From contig NZ_FQZG01000025.1 of NCBI RefSeq assembly GCF_900141915.1, positions 1 through 48,936 of the forward strand: a stretch of 48,936 nucleotides of DNA, in the 5' to 3' direction. Source of the stretch: Tessaracoccus bendigoensis DSM 12906. Its GTDB lineage: Bacteria; Actinomycetota; Actinomycetes; Propionibacteriales; Propionibacteriaceae. The notes under the pieces are model-generated. The model did not search any database, was not told where the DNA came from, and was given only the letters and a program-made list of their open reading frames with translations. Of the stretch, positions 1 to 8,911 are shown piece after piece (the stretch's first letter is position 1; every line of letters begins with the position of its first letter). Made by a program: the position numbers and the translations under genes.

Positions 1-115
1 CCCGGACCGTTCACCATGCCCTCGAAACACCAGACAGTGGCCGATACTCGACCCCAGACGGATCAGAATCGACCACTGGCCCATTCTCGCGGGCACGCCG
101 GGGCGGACCCCCCAA

Positions 116-144
116 GGAGGGCCGACCCCACGGGCCGACCCTCC
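116..144 (-). terminator. Possible terminator downstream of the leftward GH43 gene
   Basis: GGAGGG (116-121) pairs with CCCTCC (139-144), and the inside of the stem pairs imperfectly around a CAC loop. It lies 24 bases beyond the stop codon of the leftward GH43 gene. There is no clear T-run, so termination is inferred from position and stem only. The remaining bases up to 167 show no gene. Confidence 0.35.
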
Positions 145-167
145 CCACCCATCAACTCACCTGACCC

Positions 168-3100
168 TCAGGAGCAGCTGACCGCGTCATAGGCGACGCT
201 CAACTCCTCGGTGACCGGCGCCCCGTTCACGGTGGCCCTCGCCGTCACCTCGACGGTGCCCGCCGCCAACGTCGAGTTGCGCACGGTGAACGCCGCCGAG
301 CCGGAGCGCTCGGCCGCCACCGACAGCGACCTGGAGCCGAACGGCGCCTCAATGTCGGCCGCGACGGCGACACCCTCACCGTTGGTGACCCGCACCGTGG
401 GTGTCACGCGACCCACGACGCACCTCATCACGACCGCGGCGCTGACGTCGAGGCTCGGTTCGGCGCCCTCGACGGTGACCGTGAGCGTCACCGTCCGATT
501 CGACGGCGCCAACTCCTCCTCGCGCGTCTGGTTCAGCACCGCCGAACCGTCGGCCGCGAAGTGCACCGTCTTGACCCGGGCGTGGCGGCTCGGGTCGTTC
601 AGCCCACCGTCGGCTCCGGGTGCCCACTCGCTCTTGGCCGGGCGCGCGTGATAGACGATCACTGGGTTCCCGTCCGCGTCCAGCGTGAACGAGTTGTGCC
701 CCGGCCCCTCCTGTGCGCCACCGAAGTCATCGGAGGTAAGCAGCGGGAACCCCGTCTTCCGCCAGGTCGCAGGATCCATCAGGTCGCCGTCGGTGGGCGC
801 ACGCAGCATGCCGATCGCGTAGGTCTCGTTCACCTCGGATGCGGAGAAGAAGACGAACACCTCGTTGTCGGACTTGATGACGGCGGGCCCCTCGTTGATC
901 ACCTGCGACGAGGTGCGTTCCCACGCATAGTTGGGGGTGGAGAGCAGGATCGACCTGCTGATCAACTGCTGCGGGTTGGACGGGTCGATCTCCGCCATGC
1001 GCAGGTCTGAACTGCCCGGCTTCTCGGCCCAGATCATGTAGTGCTTGCCACCGTTTTCGAAGTAGGTCATGTCGAGCGAGAAGTTCGCGAACGCGGCGGT
1101 GTCACCGGCCGCGGCCTTCATGTAGCCCAGTTCCTCCCAGTTGGAGGCGACCATCGGGTCGAGGTCACCATCGCAGCGCATGATCGCCGGGCGGATGTCC
1201 CACACGTTCGTGCTGCGGCTGGAGGTGAACAGGATGTACCAGTCGCCGTTGATCTTGTGGAACTCGGGCGCCCAGAAGTAGCGGTAGGCGCCCGAGGCGA
1301 CCTTCGAACCGTTCGATGTGTCGGGCGAGGCGGCGTTGCGCGACCACAGCAGCACCTCCTCCTTGGCGGTGGTCAGGCCGTTGATCGTGTCGGAGCGGCG
1401 CAGGACGACCCGGTCATAGCCGACGCCCGGGACCTGCTGTGTCGTGGGGTACGAGCCGGTGAAGTAGTACTCCGTGCTGCCGGTGCGGGTATCGTCCCGG
1501 AAGACCCAGGGGTCGGCCCGCTCGGGAACCAGGATGCCGTCGGCGTCGCCGTACGTGGGTTGGTTGACGGTGCCGGTGACGGTGTAGGTGCCGGGCCGGG
1601 TGGCATCGACGGTGCTAGTGTCCCAGGTCACGCCGAGTTGCTTCGTGGAGCCGTCGGAGTAGTCCAGGGTCGCCTTTCCCGGGAGGTCGAGGCTCTCGCC
1701 CGCCTGGATGGTGACGTCCTCACCGACGGAGATGCCGGTGTTGGTGATCCGGCCGAGGCGCTTGTCCAGGTTGGAGAGTTCCTCGGCCGTCAGGCGCAGG
1801 GCCGAGGCCTCGATGGCGTTGCCAGGGAGACCGGGGACGGGGACGACCGCGGGCGCGGTCACCTGGACGGGGGCCGAGAACTTCGTGAAGTCGGAGGTGG
1901 TTACCTCCCAGGCCTGCCCGTTGGTGGCCAGAAGGACGACGCGGTACGCGGCCAGAGCGTTGTCGTAGGCGACATCGGCGCGGGACACGACGATGCCCTG
2001 CGAGTTGGTCGACACGTAGCGCTGGTTGCTGAACGTCACCAGATCCGAGGAGTCGTAGACGAAGACGTGGCCGTTCGCCGCATTGTCGGTGGCGATCAGC
2101 CCGAAGCTGCCGTCCGGCTTGCGGAAGAGCGTCGGGTTGGCGAACCGGGACGAACCGGTGCCGTAGCGCGGGAACAGCACGGGCTTGTTGTTGTTCAGGG
2201 CGACCAACGGGTCGCCGTCGGTGGCGATCGCGAGGTGGAGCGCCTCGGTTCGGGCGGTGCCACCCGTGGCGACATAGCTGACGACGTCACCCGTCGCAGC
2301 GGCGAGCACCGTCACGCGGTAGTCCCGGGTGACGTTCAGGTCGCCCCGTGCGAACGTCGCCGTAAGCGTGACCTCGGTCTCCGCCTCCTGCCTCGTGACC
2401 GCGCCATCGGAGGCGATGATGGCCGGAGCGGAACTCGCCCAACTGATGTCGAAGTCGCCCGTCGCGTCCGCGAGGTTGATGTCGTCGGAGACCACCTCGA
2501 TGCCGAGCGTGAACGCATCGGCGATGCGCGCGAGGTCGCGCTGGTCGTCGACAGCGGGGACGGTGACGGCGTAGTCACGCGCGTAAGACACGCCGCCCAG
2601 CGTGAAGGTGGCGGTCAGGGTCACGGTGGCGTCGGCCGAGCCTGCGCCCGGTCGGGTCACGGCCCCGGCTGCGGAGATGACACCGGGCAGGTCTGATTCC
2701 CAGGTGACGATCGACCCGCTCGCCCCGCCTGCGGGGAGCGACAGGTCGGCGATCGCCTCGGCTGGAAGCGTCACCTTGTCCGCGTCGGCGGCCAGGACGG
2801 TCCGGGTCTGATCGTCGGTGACCCGCCCGTTCGAGTGGTAGAGGTCGGCGACCTGGGCGCCGCTGTATGCGCCGGTCGAGACCAGGACGTCGTCGACGTT
2901 GCCCTTGTAGTAGATGTCGGAATACGTCGAGCGGCCGATGAAGCCGGCGAGCCCGGTGCCGAACTGGCTGACCGTCCTGGTGGTGGCGACCGTGCCGATG
3001 AGGCTTCCGTTGTAGTAGCCGGTGATCGACGTCGGGGTGATGACGGTGGTGTACATCGCCCACTGGTCGTCGGTCACCGGGCCGGCGATGCCCTGCGACG

Positions 3101-3602
3101 CGTTGGTCGGCGAGATGCCGTACTCCGTGGACCACGGCGACGACGGGGCCGAACCGTTGGTGATCACCGACTTGAACTGATTCGAACCGTTGCGCGGGTT
3201 GAGCAGCCAGTATTGCGCGGGGTAGGTACCCGTGGCCGACCCGAAGAACATCGCCGAGTAGTTGCCGGCCCCGGTGGTGTTCTTCAGCCACGTCGAGATC
3301 GTCAACGTGTCCCGGTTGTCGAACATGTTGTTCGGAAAGCGGACGTAGCCTGCGCCGCTGGTGGCCGAGCCGCCGGGCAGCGTCAGGACGCCGTTCGAGA
3401 CGGTGGCACCCGTGCCTAGCAGGGTGCCGTTGTTGCCGTGGCCCGACACGTCGGTGACGGCCCCGGCCGTCTCGAACGTGTAGTGCGCCAGGATATTGGG
3501 GTCAGTGGTTGTCGGGTCCGCCCCGGCCGGGGGCGACACGAACGCCCCCGCCAGCAGCGCCAGAGCACAGGCCAGCGCCGTGCGTTTCCTTGTTGCTCTC
3601 AT
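168..3602 (-). CDS. Secreted multidomain GH43-type glycoside hydrolase (arabinosidase-like)
   Basis: Probable extracellular enzyme removing arabinofuranosyl or xylosyl units from plant or host glycans; the exact substrate cannot be read from sequence. An N-terminal signal peptide (about residues 1-28, ending PAGA) precedes a LamG/concanavalin-like domain (about 30-255), Ig-like modules, a first propeller-like segment (about 440-600), a Big_4-like module with DYSDGSTK, and the GH43 catalytic part from about 694. Family-type motifs there are ERADPWVF (base Asp), FWAPEFH, NEGPAVIK (acid Glu) and EGPGHNSF. The last 110 residues form a C-terminal module shared with the divergent neighbour. The ATG at 3602 has GGGAGGT ten bases upstream and directly precedes a normal signal peptide; a TTG at 3641 would add 13 residues but is less likely. 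No cell-wall anchor is visible. Confidence 0.85.
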   Translation of the reverse strand: MRATRKRTALACALALLAGAFVSPPAGADPTTTDPNILAHYTFETAGAVTDVSGHGNNGTLLGTGATVSNGVLTLPGGSATSGAGYVRFPNNMFDNRDTLTISTWLKNTTGAGNYSAMFFGSATGTYPAQYWLLNPRNGSNQFKSVITNGSAPSSPWSTEYGISPTNASQGIAGPVTDDQWAMYTTVITPTSITGYYNGSLIGTVATTRTVSQFGTGLAGFIGRSTYSDIYYKGNVDDVLVSTGAYSGAQVADLYHSNGRVTDDQTRTVLAADADKVTLPAEAIADLSLPAGGASGSIVTWESDLPGVISAAGAVTRPGAGSADATVTLTATFTLGGVSYARDYAVTVPAVDDQRDLARIADAFTLGIEVVSDDINLADATGDFDISWASSAPAIIASDGAVTRQEAETEVTLTATFARGDLNVTRDYRVTVLAAATGDVVSYVATGGTARTEALHLAIATDGDPLVALNNNKPVLFPRYGTGSSRFANPTLFRKPDGSFGLIATDNAANGHVFVYDSSDLVTFSNQRYVSTNSQGIVVSRADVAYDNALAAYRVVLLATNGQAWEVTTSDFTKFSAPVQVTAPAVVPVPGLPGNAIEASALRLTAEELSNLDKRLGRITNTGISVGEDVTIQAGESLDLPGKATLDYSDGSTKQLGVTWDTSTVDATRPGTYTVTGTVNQPTYGDADGILVPERADPWVFRDDTRTGSTEYYFTGSYPTTQQVPGVGYDRVVLRRSDTINGLTTAKEEVLLWSRNAASPDTSNGSKVASGAYRYFWAPEFHKINGDWYILFTSSRSTNVWDIRPAIMRCDGDLDPMVASNWEELGYMKAAAGDTAAFANFSLDMTYFENGGKHYMIWAEKPGSSDLRMAEIDPSNPQQLISRSILLSTPNYAWERTSSQVINEGPAVIKSDNEVFVFFSASEVNETYAIGMLRAPTDGDLMDPATWRKTGFPLLTSDDFGGAQEGPGHNSFTLDADGNPVIVYHARPAKSEWAPGADGGLNDPSRHARVKTVHFAADGSAVLNQTREEELAPSNRTVTLTVTVEGAEPSLDVSAAVVMRCVVGRVTPTVRVTNGEGVAVAADIEAPFGSRSLSVAAERSGSAAFTVRNSTLAAGTVEVTARATVNGAPVTEELSVAYDAVSCS

Positions 3603-3683
3603 CTTTTCTGCGACCTCCCGAGACTGCTTCGTCTGGTTCAACGTGTCGATTCCCCTTCACTGGGGCTCGGCTATAGGCTAGCG

Positions 3684-3697
3684 TGTTACCGGTCACA
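3684..3697. promoter_or_regulatory. LacI-family-type operator in the divergent GH43 promoter region
   Basis: TGTTACCGGTCACA is a 14-base dyad centred on CG with one mismatched pair (T/C). This is the form of LacI/GalR-family operators. It sits in the 173-base gap between the two divergent GH43 starts (3602 and 3776) and could control both. A second small inverted repeat (CCCCTC 3703-3708, GAGGGG 3715-3720) lies next to it. No regulator gene is present in the window. Confidence 0.55.
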
Positions 3698-3775
3698 TGT
3701 CTCCCCTCAATTTCGAGGGGCCGCTCCCGCCCTGCGGATCACCAACGTGGCACATACGAACTCAAAGGAGAGACG

Positions 3776-6700
3776 ATGAGAGTTGGACGCCAACGTGTCG
3801 TGGCGGCGCTGGCCGCGGGCGCGCTGCTACTGGGAACCGCGCCACCACAAGCCAGCGCAGCCGCCCCCGACAACGGCCTCGTGGCCGAGTACCTGTTCAA
3901 CCAGAGCGACGGCGCCTCGGTGCCGAACCGGGCCGACGGGTCGTCCTTCGGCCCCGCGACCGTGCAGAACCTGCAGGCCGGCGACTGGACCGGCACGTCG
4001 CTCAGGCTGCGAGGAGGAGCCAAGACCTCGACCGGCGACTGGGTCGAGCTTCCTGACGACCTGCTCGTCGGTGCCACCAGCGCCACCGTGACCGCCGAGG
4101 TGAAGGCCTCGGCCGCGATGCTGAACACGTTCCACTTCCTCTGGAACATCGGAAACGACTCAGCAGCCACCGAGTACCTATTCGCGTCGCTGAACTGCGG
4201 GTCGGGCCGCTCCCCCCTCGTCGGACTGAAGACCGGGGGTGTCGAGCGGCTCTTCGCGCAGGGCTCCTGCGGCGTCACGGCCGACACCTGGACCAACGTC
4301 ACCTCCGTGGTCGACGGCGAGGCGGGCACCGCTTCGCTGTATCTCGACGGCGTGCGCGTGGCCACCGGTGCCGTGGCTTCGACCCCTGCCGACGTGGCCG
4401 ACCAGTCCCTGAACACCATCGGCCGTGCCCCCTGGCCGGATCCGTTGTTCGCGGGCTCGATCGCGTCCTTCCGCGTTTACGACCGTGCCCTCACGGCCAG
4501 CGAGATCGAAGCGGTCTCCGCCACCGACGCGGCGCTGAACACCGCCGAGATCGCGACCAAGGCACAGGCGGTCCTGACCGGCCTCAATCTGGTCGACATC
4601 ACCACCAGCACACACCTCGACCTCCCGACCGCCGGTGGAAAGGTCACCTGGTCTTCGTCGGACCCGACGGTCGTTGCCGTCGACGGGACGGTGAACGCGC
4701 CGGTCGCCGGCCAGCCGGGCGTCGAGGTCGAGCTGACGGCCACGGCGTCCGTGCGAGGCCAGTCGGCCAGCCAGAGCATCGTCGTGACGGTGGAGCCGTC
4801 GACCGAGACCGCGCAGCAGAGGGTTGAGCGGCTGGCGCAGCAGTACGTCGTCGAGCCGGTCGTGGCCTCCGGTTACGAGCTGCCCACCGCCCCACAGGGC
4901 ACCACCGTCGCCGTGTTGGCCGTCACCGGAGCCGTCCTGAGCGACGGCGCGTTGACCACCGACGGCGACACCGCGGTGCCGGCCACCGTCAGGGTTCGGG
5001 TGACCGATCCCGCCACGACCGCCAACACGGAGCGGGAGTTCCAGGTCGACGTCCATCCATCCGGGGCTCGCACGCTCCTGGCCTACGACCGGGTGCCCAC
5101 GACGGTCGCCGAGGCCAACAACGCCGACGTCGCGCTCAGCATGCATCTCGCCCTTGACGACGGCGAGAGTTGGGCGCCGCTCAACGAGAACTACGGCATC
5201 TTCTTCCCGAAGACCGCGTCAACGCCGCCGGCCAGCGGAACCACCGAGGCGATCCTGCGTAGCCTGCGCAACCCCCACCTGTTCCGCCTGGCCGACGGCA
5301 CCTTCGGCGTCGTGGCGACCCGCACCGCCCGCGGCGGCGCCGCCGACGGCACCCAGGCCTCGCAGGTCCTGTTCGCCACGAGTTCCGACCTGCTCTCCTA
5401 CCGCGAGGTCGCCATGGTCAACGTCGGCGTGAGCGGCGGCGTCAACGATCCTGCAGCCGTCTGGGATTCCGCGGCCGGGCACTACGTCGTCAGCTGGACC
5501 TCGGATGGCGGGGCACCGATGTATGTCACCTTCGGCGACCTCGCCGACCAGTCGACCCGCGGTGTGCCGCAGCGCGGCTCGCTCCCCTCCTTCACCGTCG
5601 ATGGTTCGGGCATCGCCAACTTCGGCTCCGGCAACCGGGTCGTGGTCTCCGACGAGGCGGCGGCCGCGCTCGAGGTGCGCTTCGGTAGGGTCACCAACAC
5701 CACCGTCGACGCGTTCGACGAGGTCAGCATCGCAAAGGGGTCGGCGTTGACGTCGGCCGAGCTACCCGAGCGGGCGGACCTCACCTACAGCGACGGCTCC
5801 ACCGACACCCGCGCCGTCGAATGGGACGCGGCCGACATCGCGGCGGTCGACACGTCCACCCCCGGCAGCTATGAGGTGACCGGCACCGTCAAGCAGCCCA
5901 CCTACCCGACGCCGTTCGCGGACGAGCGGGCCGACCCCTCGGTGTTCAGCTTCGACTGGAACGGCCAGCAGAAGTTCCTGATGATCGCCACCGAGGACCT
6001 CAACATGAACCCGATCGACCCCGCCAACGGCCCCCACATGCCGTTCCGCTGGGCAGACACGATCGAGGACCTCTCCGACGACGCCATCGCCGCGGGCCGC
6101 AACACGGAGGTCGACCTTCTCAAGGCTGGCGACACCGACGCCTACGGTGCGGCGATGACCGGCTGCTTCTGGGCGCCGGAGTTCCACGTGATCGACGACA
6201 CCCTCTCGATCCTGTTCATGCCCTGCTACAACGGCTCCAACGGCCGACCCGACATGTGGACGGGGCGCGCCAGCATCATCCAGCTCAAGAAGGACGCAGC
6301 CGGCAACGATCTCGATCCGAGCGTCGCCACGAACTGGACCAAGGCAGAGCGCGTCGTGAAGGCCGACGGGTCGATCCTCAACCCGATCCAGAACATCTCG
6401 CTCGACATGACCTACTTCGAGGATTCGGGCCAGGCGTACTACTCGTGGCAGATGCTCGGGTCGATCTTCATCGCGAAGATGGATCCGGCGAACCCGACGA
6501 GGCTCACCTCGGAGCCAGTGCGGATCGTGGTGCCGGAATACGCGTGGGACAACACCATCGCGGAGGGCCCGAACGTCCACGTCCGTGACGGGAAGCTGTA
6601 CCTCATCTACTCTGGCTCGACTGTCGGCGACTCGTACACCACCGGTTTGGCGATGGCCGACGCGGGCGAAGGGGTCGACCTGACCTCGCCGTCGGCTTGG

Positions 6701-7258
6701 ACGAAGCTGAACTACCCGATCCAGAAGTCCGGCATCTTCAACGGCACCTGGCAACTCGGCACCGGGCACGGCATGTGGTCCGAGGACGAGGACGGCAACC
6801 TGCTCTACGTGTTCCACGCCCGCACCAACCACAACGGGCTGTCAGGACGCGACACGTTCGTGCGGCGGGTCCACTTCGCCGCAGACGGGCTGCCGATCTT
6901 CGATCTGGAAGCAAACGAGGAGGTCTCGCCCGGGAACCGGGCGGTCAAGGTGACGGTCGTCGTCGAGGCGGGCACCGCCCTCGACGTCGAGGCGAGCGTC
7001 ACGACGCGCTGCGTCGCCGGACGGGTCACCCCGGTCGTGCGGGTCACCAACAGCGAATCGGTCCCGGTCGCCGTCGCGCTGGCCGCGCCGTTCGGCTCGA
7101 AGACGCTGACGGTGGCGGCTGGCCGCTCGTCAAGTGCCGCGTTCACCGTCCGTTCCGGTGACCTGGCAGCCGGGACGCTCAGTGTCTCGGCTGCCACCGA
7201 GGATGGGTTGTCGACGGCGGAGAGCTCTGTGGCCTACGAGGCTGCCAGCTGCTCGTAG
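3776..7258 (+). CDS. Secreted multidomain GH43-type glycoside hydrolase, paralogue of the divergent neighbour
   Basis: Predicted 1160-residue exported glycosidase with the same plan as the divergent gene: signal peptide (cut near PQASAA), LamG-like domain (about 40-250), Ig-like modules, a propeller-like segment, a Big_4-like module with TYSDGSTD, and a GH43 domain with ERADPSVF, FWAPEFHV, AEGPNVHV and GTGHGMW. The C-terminal module, with CVAGRVTPVVRVTN and APFGSKTLTVAA, matches the end of the neighbour closely, so the two are paralogues arranged head to head. The ATG at 3776 is chosen because AAAGGAG lies five bases upstream and a signal peptide follows; the open frame extends to 3683 without an RBS. 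Substrate is probably an arabinan-type or mixed polysaccharide (inference from family). Confidence 0.85.
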   Translation: MRVGRQRVVAALAAGALLLGTAPPQASAAAPDNGLVAEYLFNQSDGASVPNRADGSSFGPATVQNLQAGDWTGTSLRLRGGAKTSTGDWVELPDDLLVGATSATVTAEVKASAAMLNTFHFLWNIGNDSAATEYLFASLNCGSGRSPLVGLKTGGVERLFAQGSCGVTADTWTNVTSVVDGEAGTASLYLDGVRVATGAVASTPADVADQSLNTIGRAPWPDPLFAGSIASFRVYDRALTASEIEAVSATDAALNTAEIATKAQAVLTGLNLVDITTSTHLDLPTAGGKVTWSSSDPTVVAVDGTVNAPVAGQPGVEVELTATASVRGQSASQSIVVTVEPSTETAQQRVERLAQQYVVEPVVASGYELPTAPQGTTVAVLAVTGAVLSDGALTTDGDTAVPATVRVRVTDPATTANTEREFQVDVHPSGARTLLAYDRVPTTVAEANNADVALSMHLALDDGESWAPLNENYGIFFPKTASTPPASGTTEAILRSLRNPHLFRLADGTFGVVATRTARGGAADGTQASQVLFATSSDLLSYREVAMVNVGVSGGVNDPAAVWDSAAGHYVVSWTSDGGAPMYVTFGDLADQSTRGVPQRGSLPSFTVDGSGIANFGSGNRVVVSDEAAAALEVRFGRVTNTTVDAFDEVSIAKGSALTSAELPERADLTYSDGSTDTRAVEWDAADIAAVDTSTPGSYEVTGTVKQPTYPTPFADERADPSVFSFDWNGQQKFLMIATEDLNMNPIDPANGPHMPFRWADTIEDLSDDAIAAGRNTEVDLLKAGDTDAYGAAMTGCFWAPEFHVIDDTLSILFMPCYNGSNGRPDMWTGRASIIQLKKDAAGNDLDPSVATNWTKAERVVKADGSILNPIQNISLDMTYFEDSGQAYYSWQMLGSIFIAKMDPANPTRLTSEPVRIVVPEYAWDNTIAEGPNVHVRDGKLYLIYSGSTVGDSYTTGLAMADAGEGVDLTSPSAWTKLNYPIQKSGIFNGTWQLGTGHGMWSEDEDGNLLYVFHARTNHNGLSGRDTFVRRVHFAADGLPIFDLEANEEVSPGNRAVKVTVVVEAGTALDVEASVTTRCVAGRVTPVVRVTNSESVPVAVALAAPFGSKTLTVAAGRSSSAAFTVRSGDLAAGTLSVSAATEDGLSTAESSVAYEAASCS

Positions 7259-7283
7259 TCGACCCCTCTGCGGTTGTTTGAGC

Positions 7284-7316
7284 ACCGGCCCCGCGCTTCC
7301 GCGCGGGGCTGGTTTA
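7284..7316. terminator. Strong GC hairpin terminator after the rightward GH43 gene
   Basis: ACCGGCCCCGCGC (7284-7296) pairs with GCGCGGGGCTGGT (7301-7313) around TTCC, a 13-pair stem with one G-T pair, followed by a short T stretch. It lies between the convergent GH43 gene (stop 7258) and cardiolipin synthase (stop 7359), so it may serve both. Confidence 0.75.
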
Positions 7317-7358
7317 CACCCCGGTGGCGCGTCTCTCATCGTGGCAGGGAGACGTCGC

Positions 7359-8822
7359 TTACATCAACGCGGAAGTCAGTCGACAGACGTTGTCCAGATA
7401 GCGCGACGGCCAAGGCTGGCCTCGCCATTCGTCGAGCGTCAGAAGGTGCGACACCTCGCGGTAGGCCGCGTCCTGAGCTTGCAGTAGGTCGACGAGGTTG
7501 CCGCCGAAAGCCATCAGCATGATCTCGTAGTCGAGTGCGAACGAGCGGTAGTCCATGTTGGATGAGCCGATCACACCGATGCGGTCATCGACCGTCATGT
7601 GCTTGGAGTGCAGCACGGTCGGTGCGGGATACAGGTAGATCTTCACCCCGGCCTCCAGCAACGCGGCGTAGTAGGACCGTTGCGCGTGCCCGACGATGAA
7701 CTGGTCGGCCTCGGCTCCCACAAAGAGCTCAACGTCCACCCCACGGAAGACCGCCGAGGTGATGGCGCCCAACAGCGCCTCATCCGGCACGAAATAGGGG
7801 CTCACGATGGTGAGGGACTCCTTTGCCAGATGCATCAGTGCGACGAACATCCGTTGGTTCGGCTCGGTGGGGTGACCGGGGCCGGACGGTACCAGTTGCA
7901 TTGCGTTGGCGGCCCCGCCCGGAACCAGGTCAGGTTTGTCGATAAAGTGCTCCTCCGGGTCGAGCACCTCACCGCATTCGACATACCAGTCCATCGCGAA
8001 CACGGCCTCGATCTCCAGGATAATGTCGCCCGAGACCACCACAGACAGGTCGTGCCAGCGTCTCCCGACCTTGAGGTTCTTCTTGCTTGCGTAGTGCGGG
8101 TCGATGAGGTTGTGTGAGCCGACCAGTGCCATGTCGCCGTCGACGACCAGCAGTTTGCGGTGGTTACGCAGGTCTGGTCGGCGCCACCGTCCCCTGAGGA
8201 TGTCGATGGGCAGCATGAGATGCCAGTCGACACCGACCTCGGTGAGCCGCTTCTTGAACTGCTTCCAACCCGCGTATTTGCGCGAGCCCATGTCGTCGAC
8301 TAGGAGCCGCACCCTGACCCCGCGCTGGACGGCACGCGCCAGGGCCTGGAAGAACACGTCGGTGGTGTCGTCCCACGCCATGATGTAGAACTGCACATGC
8401 ACGTATCGGCTCGCCTTGTCGACCTCTGCCGCCATGGCGGCGTAGGTCTGGGCGGGGTCGTCCAGCATGTCGAGCACTTCGCCGGTCATGCACGGCATGC
8501 CTGTCAGGGTCCGGTTCATCTGGATGATGCGCTCCAGCGACCGGGATGCCTCCGTGTCTGCCGGGAGCATGGGCAGGTCCCCGGTGTGCTGCCTCAGGAC
8601 CTCGTCGGCGGCTTGTTGCACCTTCTGGCGTCGGCCGCTCATATAAGGGCTGCCGATCAGCCAGTAGAGCGGGAACCCGACCAGCGGGAGGAAGAGGATC
8701 AGGAGGAGCCAGGCGGACGATGACGAGGGTCGCCGGTTTTCGGGCACGACGCCGACGGCGATGATCTTCATCGCGTATTCCACGATCAGGATGACAGTCG
8801 TTACGATCGTCGGGATATCCAT
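7359..8822 (-). CDS. cls: Cardiolipin synthase (phospholipase D family)
   Basis: Membrane enzyme joining phosphatidyl groups to make cardiolipin. Two N-terminal membrane helices (IPTIVTTVILIVEYAMKIIAV and a second containing LLLILFLPLVGFPLYWLI) are followed by two PLD catalytic motifs: NHRKLLVVDG with SHN downstream, and LHSKHMTVDD with SSNMDYRS downstream. The product has 487 residues, normal for bacterial Cls. The ATG at 8822 is preferred, with AGGGGGAG eight bases upstream; a GTG at 8846 would add eight residues. It runs convergently with the GH43 gene and shows no operon partner. Confidence 0.93.
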   Translation of the reverse strand: MDIPTIVTTVILIVEYAMKIIAVGVVPENRRPSSSSAWLLLILFLPLVGFPLYWLIGSPYMSGRRQKVQQAADEVLRQHTGDLPMLPADTEASRSLERIIQMNRTLTGMPCMTGEVLDMLDDPAQTYAAMAAEVDKASRYVHVQFYIMAWDDTTDVFFQALARAVQRGVRVRLLVDDMGSRKYAGWKQFKKRLTEVGVDWHLMLPIDILRGRWRRPDLRNHRKLLVVDGDMALVGSHNLIDPHYASKKNLKVGRRWHDLSVVVSGDIILEIEAVFAMDWYVECGEVLDPEEHFIDKPDLVPGGAANAMQLVPSGPGHPTEPNQRMFVALMHLAKESLTIVSPYFVPDEALLGAITSAVFRGVDVELFVGAEADQFIVGHAQRSYYAALLEAGVKIYLYPAPTVLHSKHMTVDDRIGVIGSSNMDYRSFALDYEIMLMAFGGNLVDLLQAQDAAYREVSHLLTLDEWRGQPWPSRYLDNVCRLTSALM

Positions 8823-8870
8823 CGGCGCATCTCCCCCTTCGCGCACCGATCGTAGCGACCCCCCTGCTCC

Positions 8871-8893
8871 CCCGCACCCTTGCTCGGTGCGGG
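8871..8893 (-). terminator. Possible hairpin terminator of ilvD
   Basis: CCCGCACC (8871-8878) and GGTGCGGG (8886-8893) form a perfect 8-bp stem with a 7-base loop just downstream of the ilvD stop (8912). No T-run follows on the minus strand, so this is weak. Confidence 0.35.
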
Positions 8894-8911
8894 TCAGGCG
8901 AACATGGCGCC

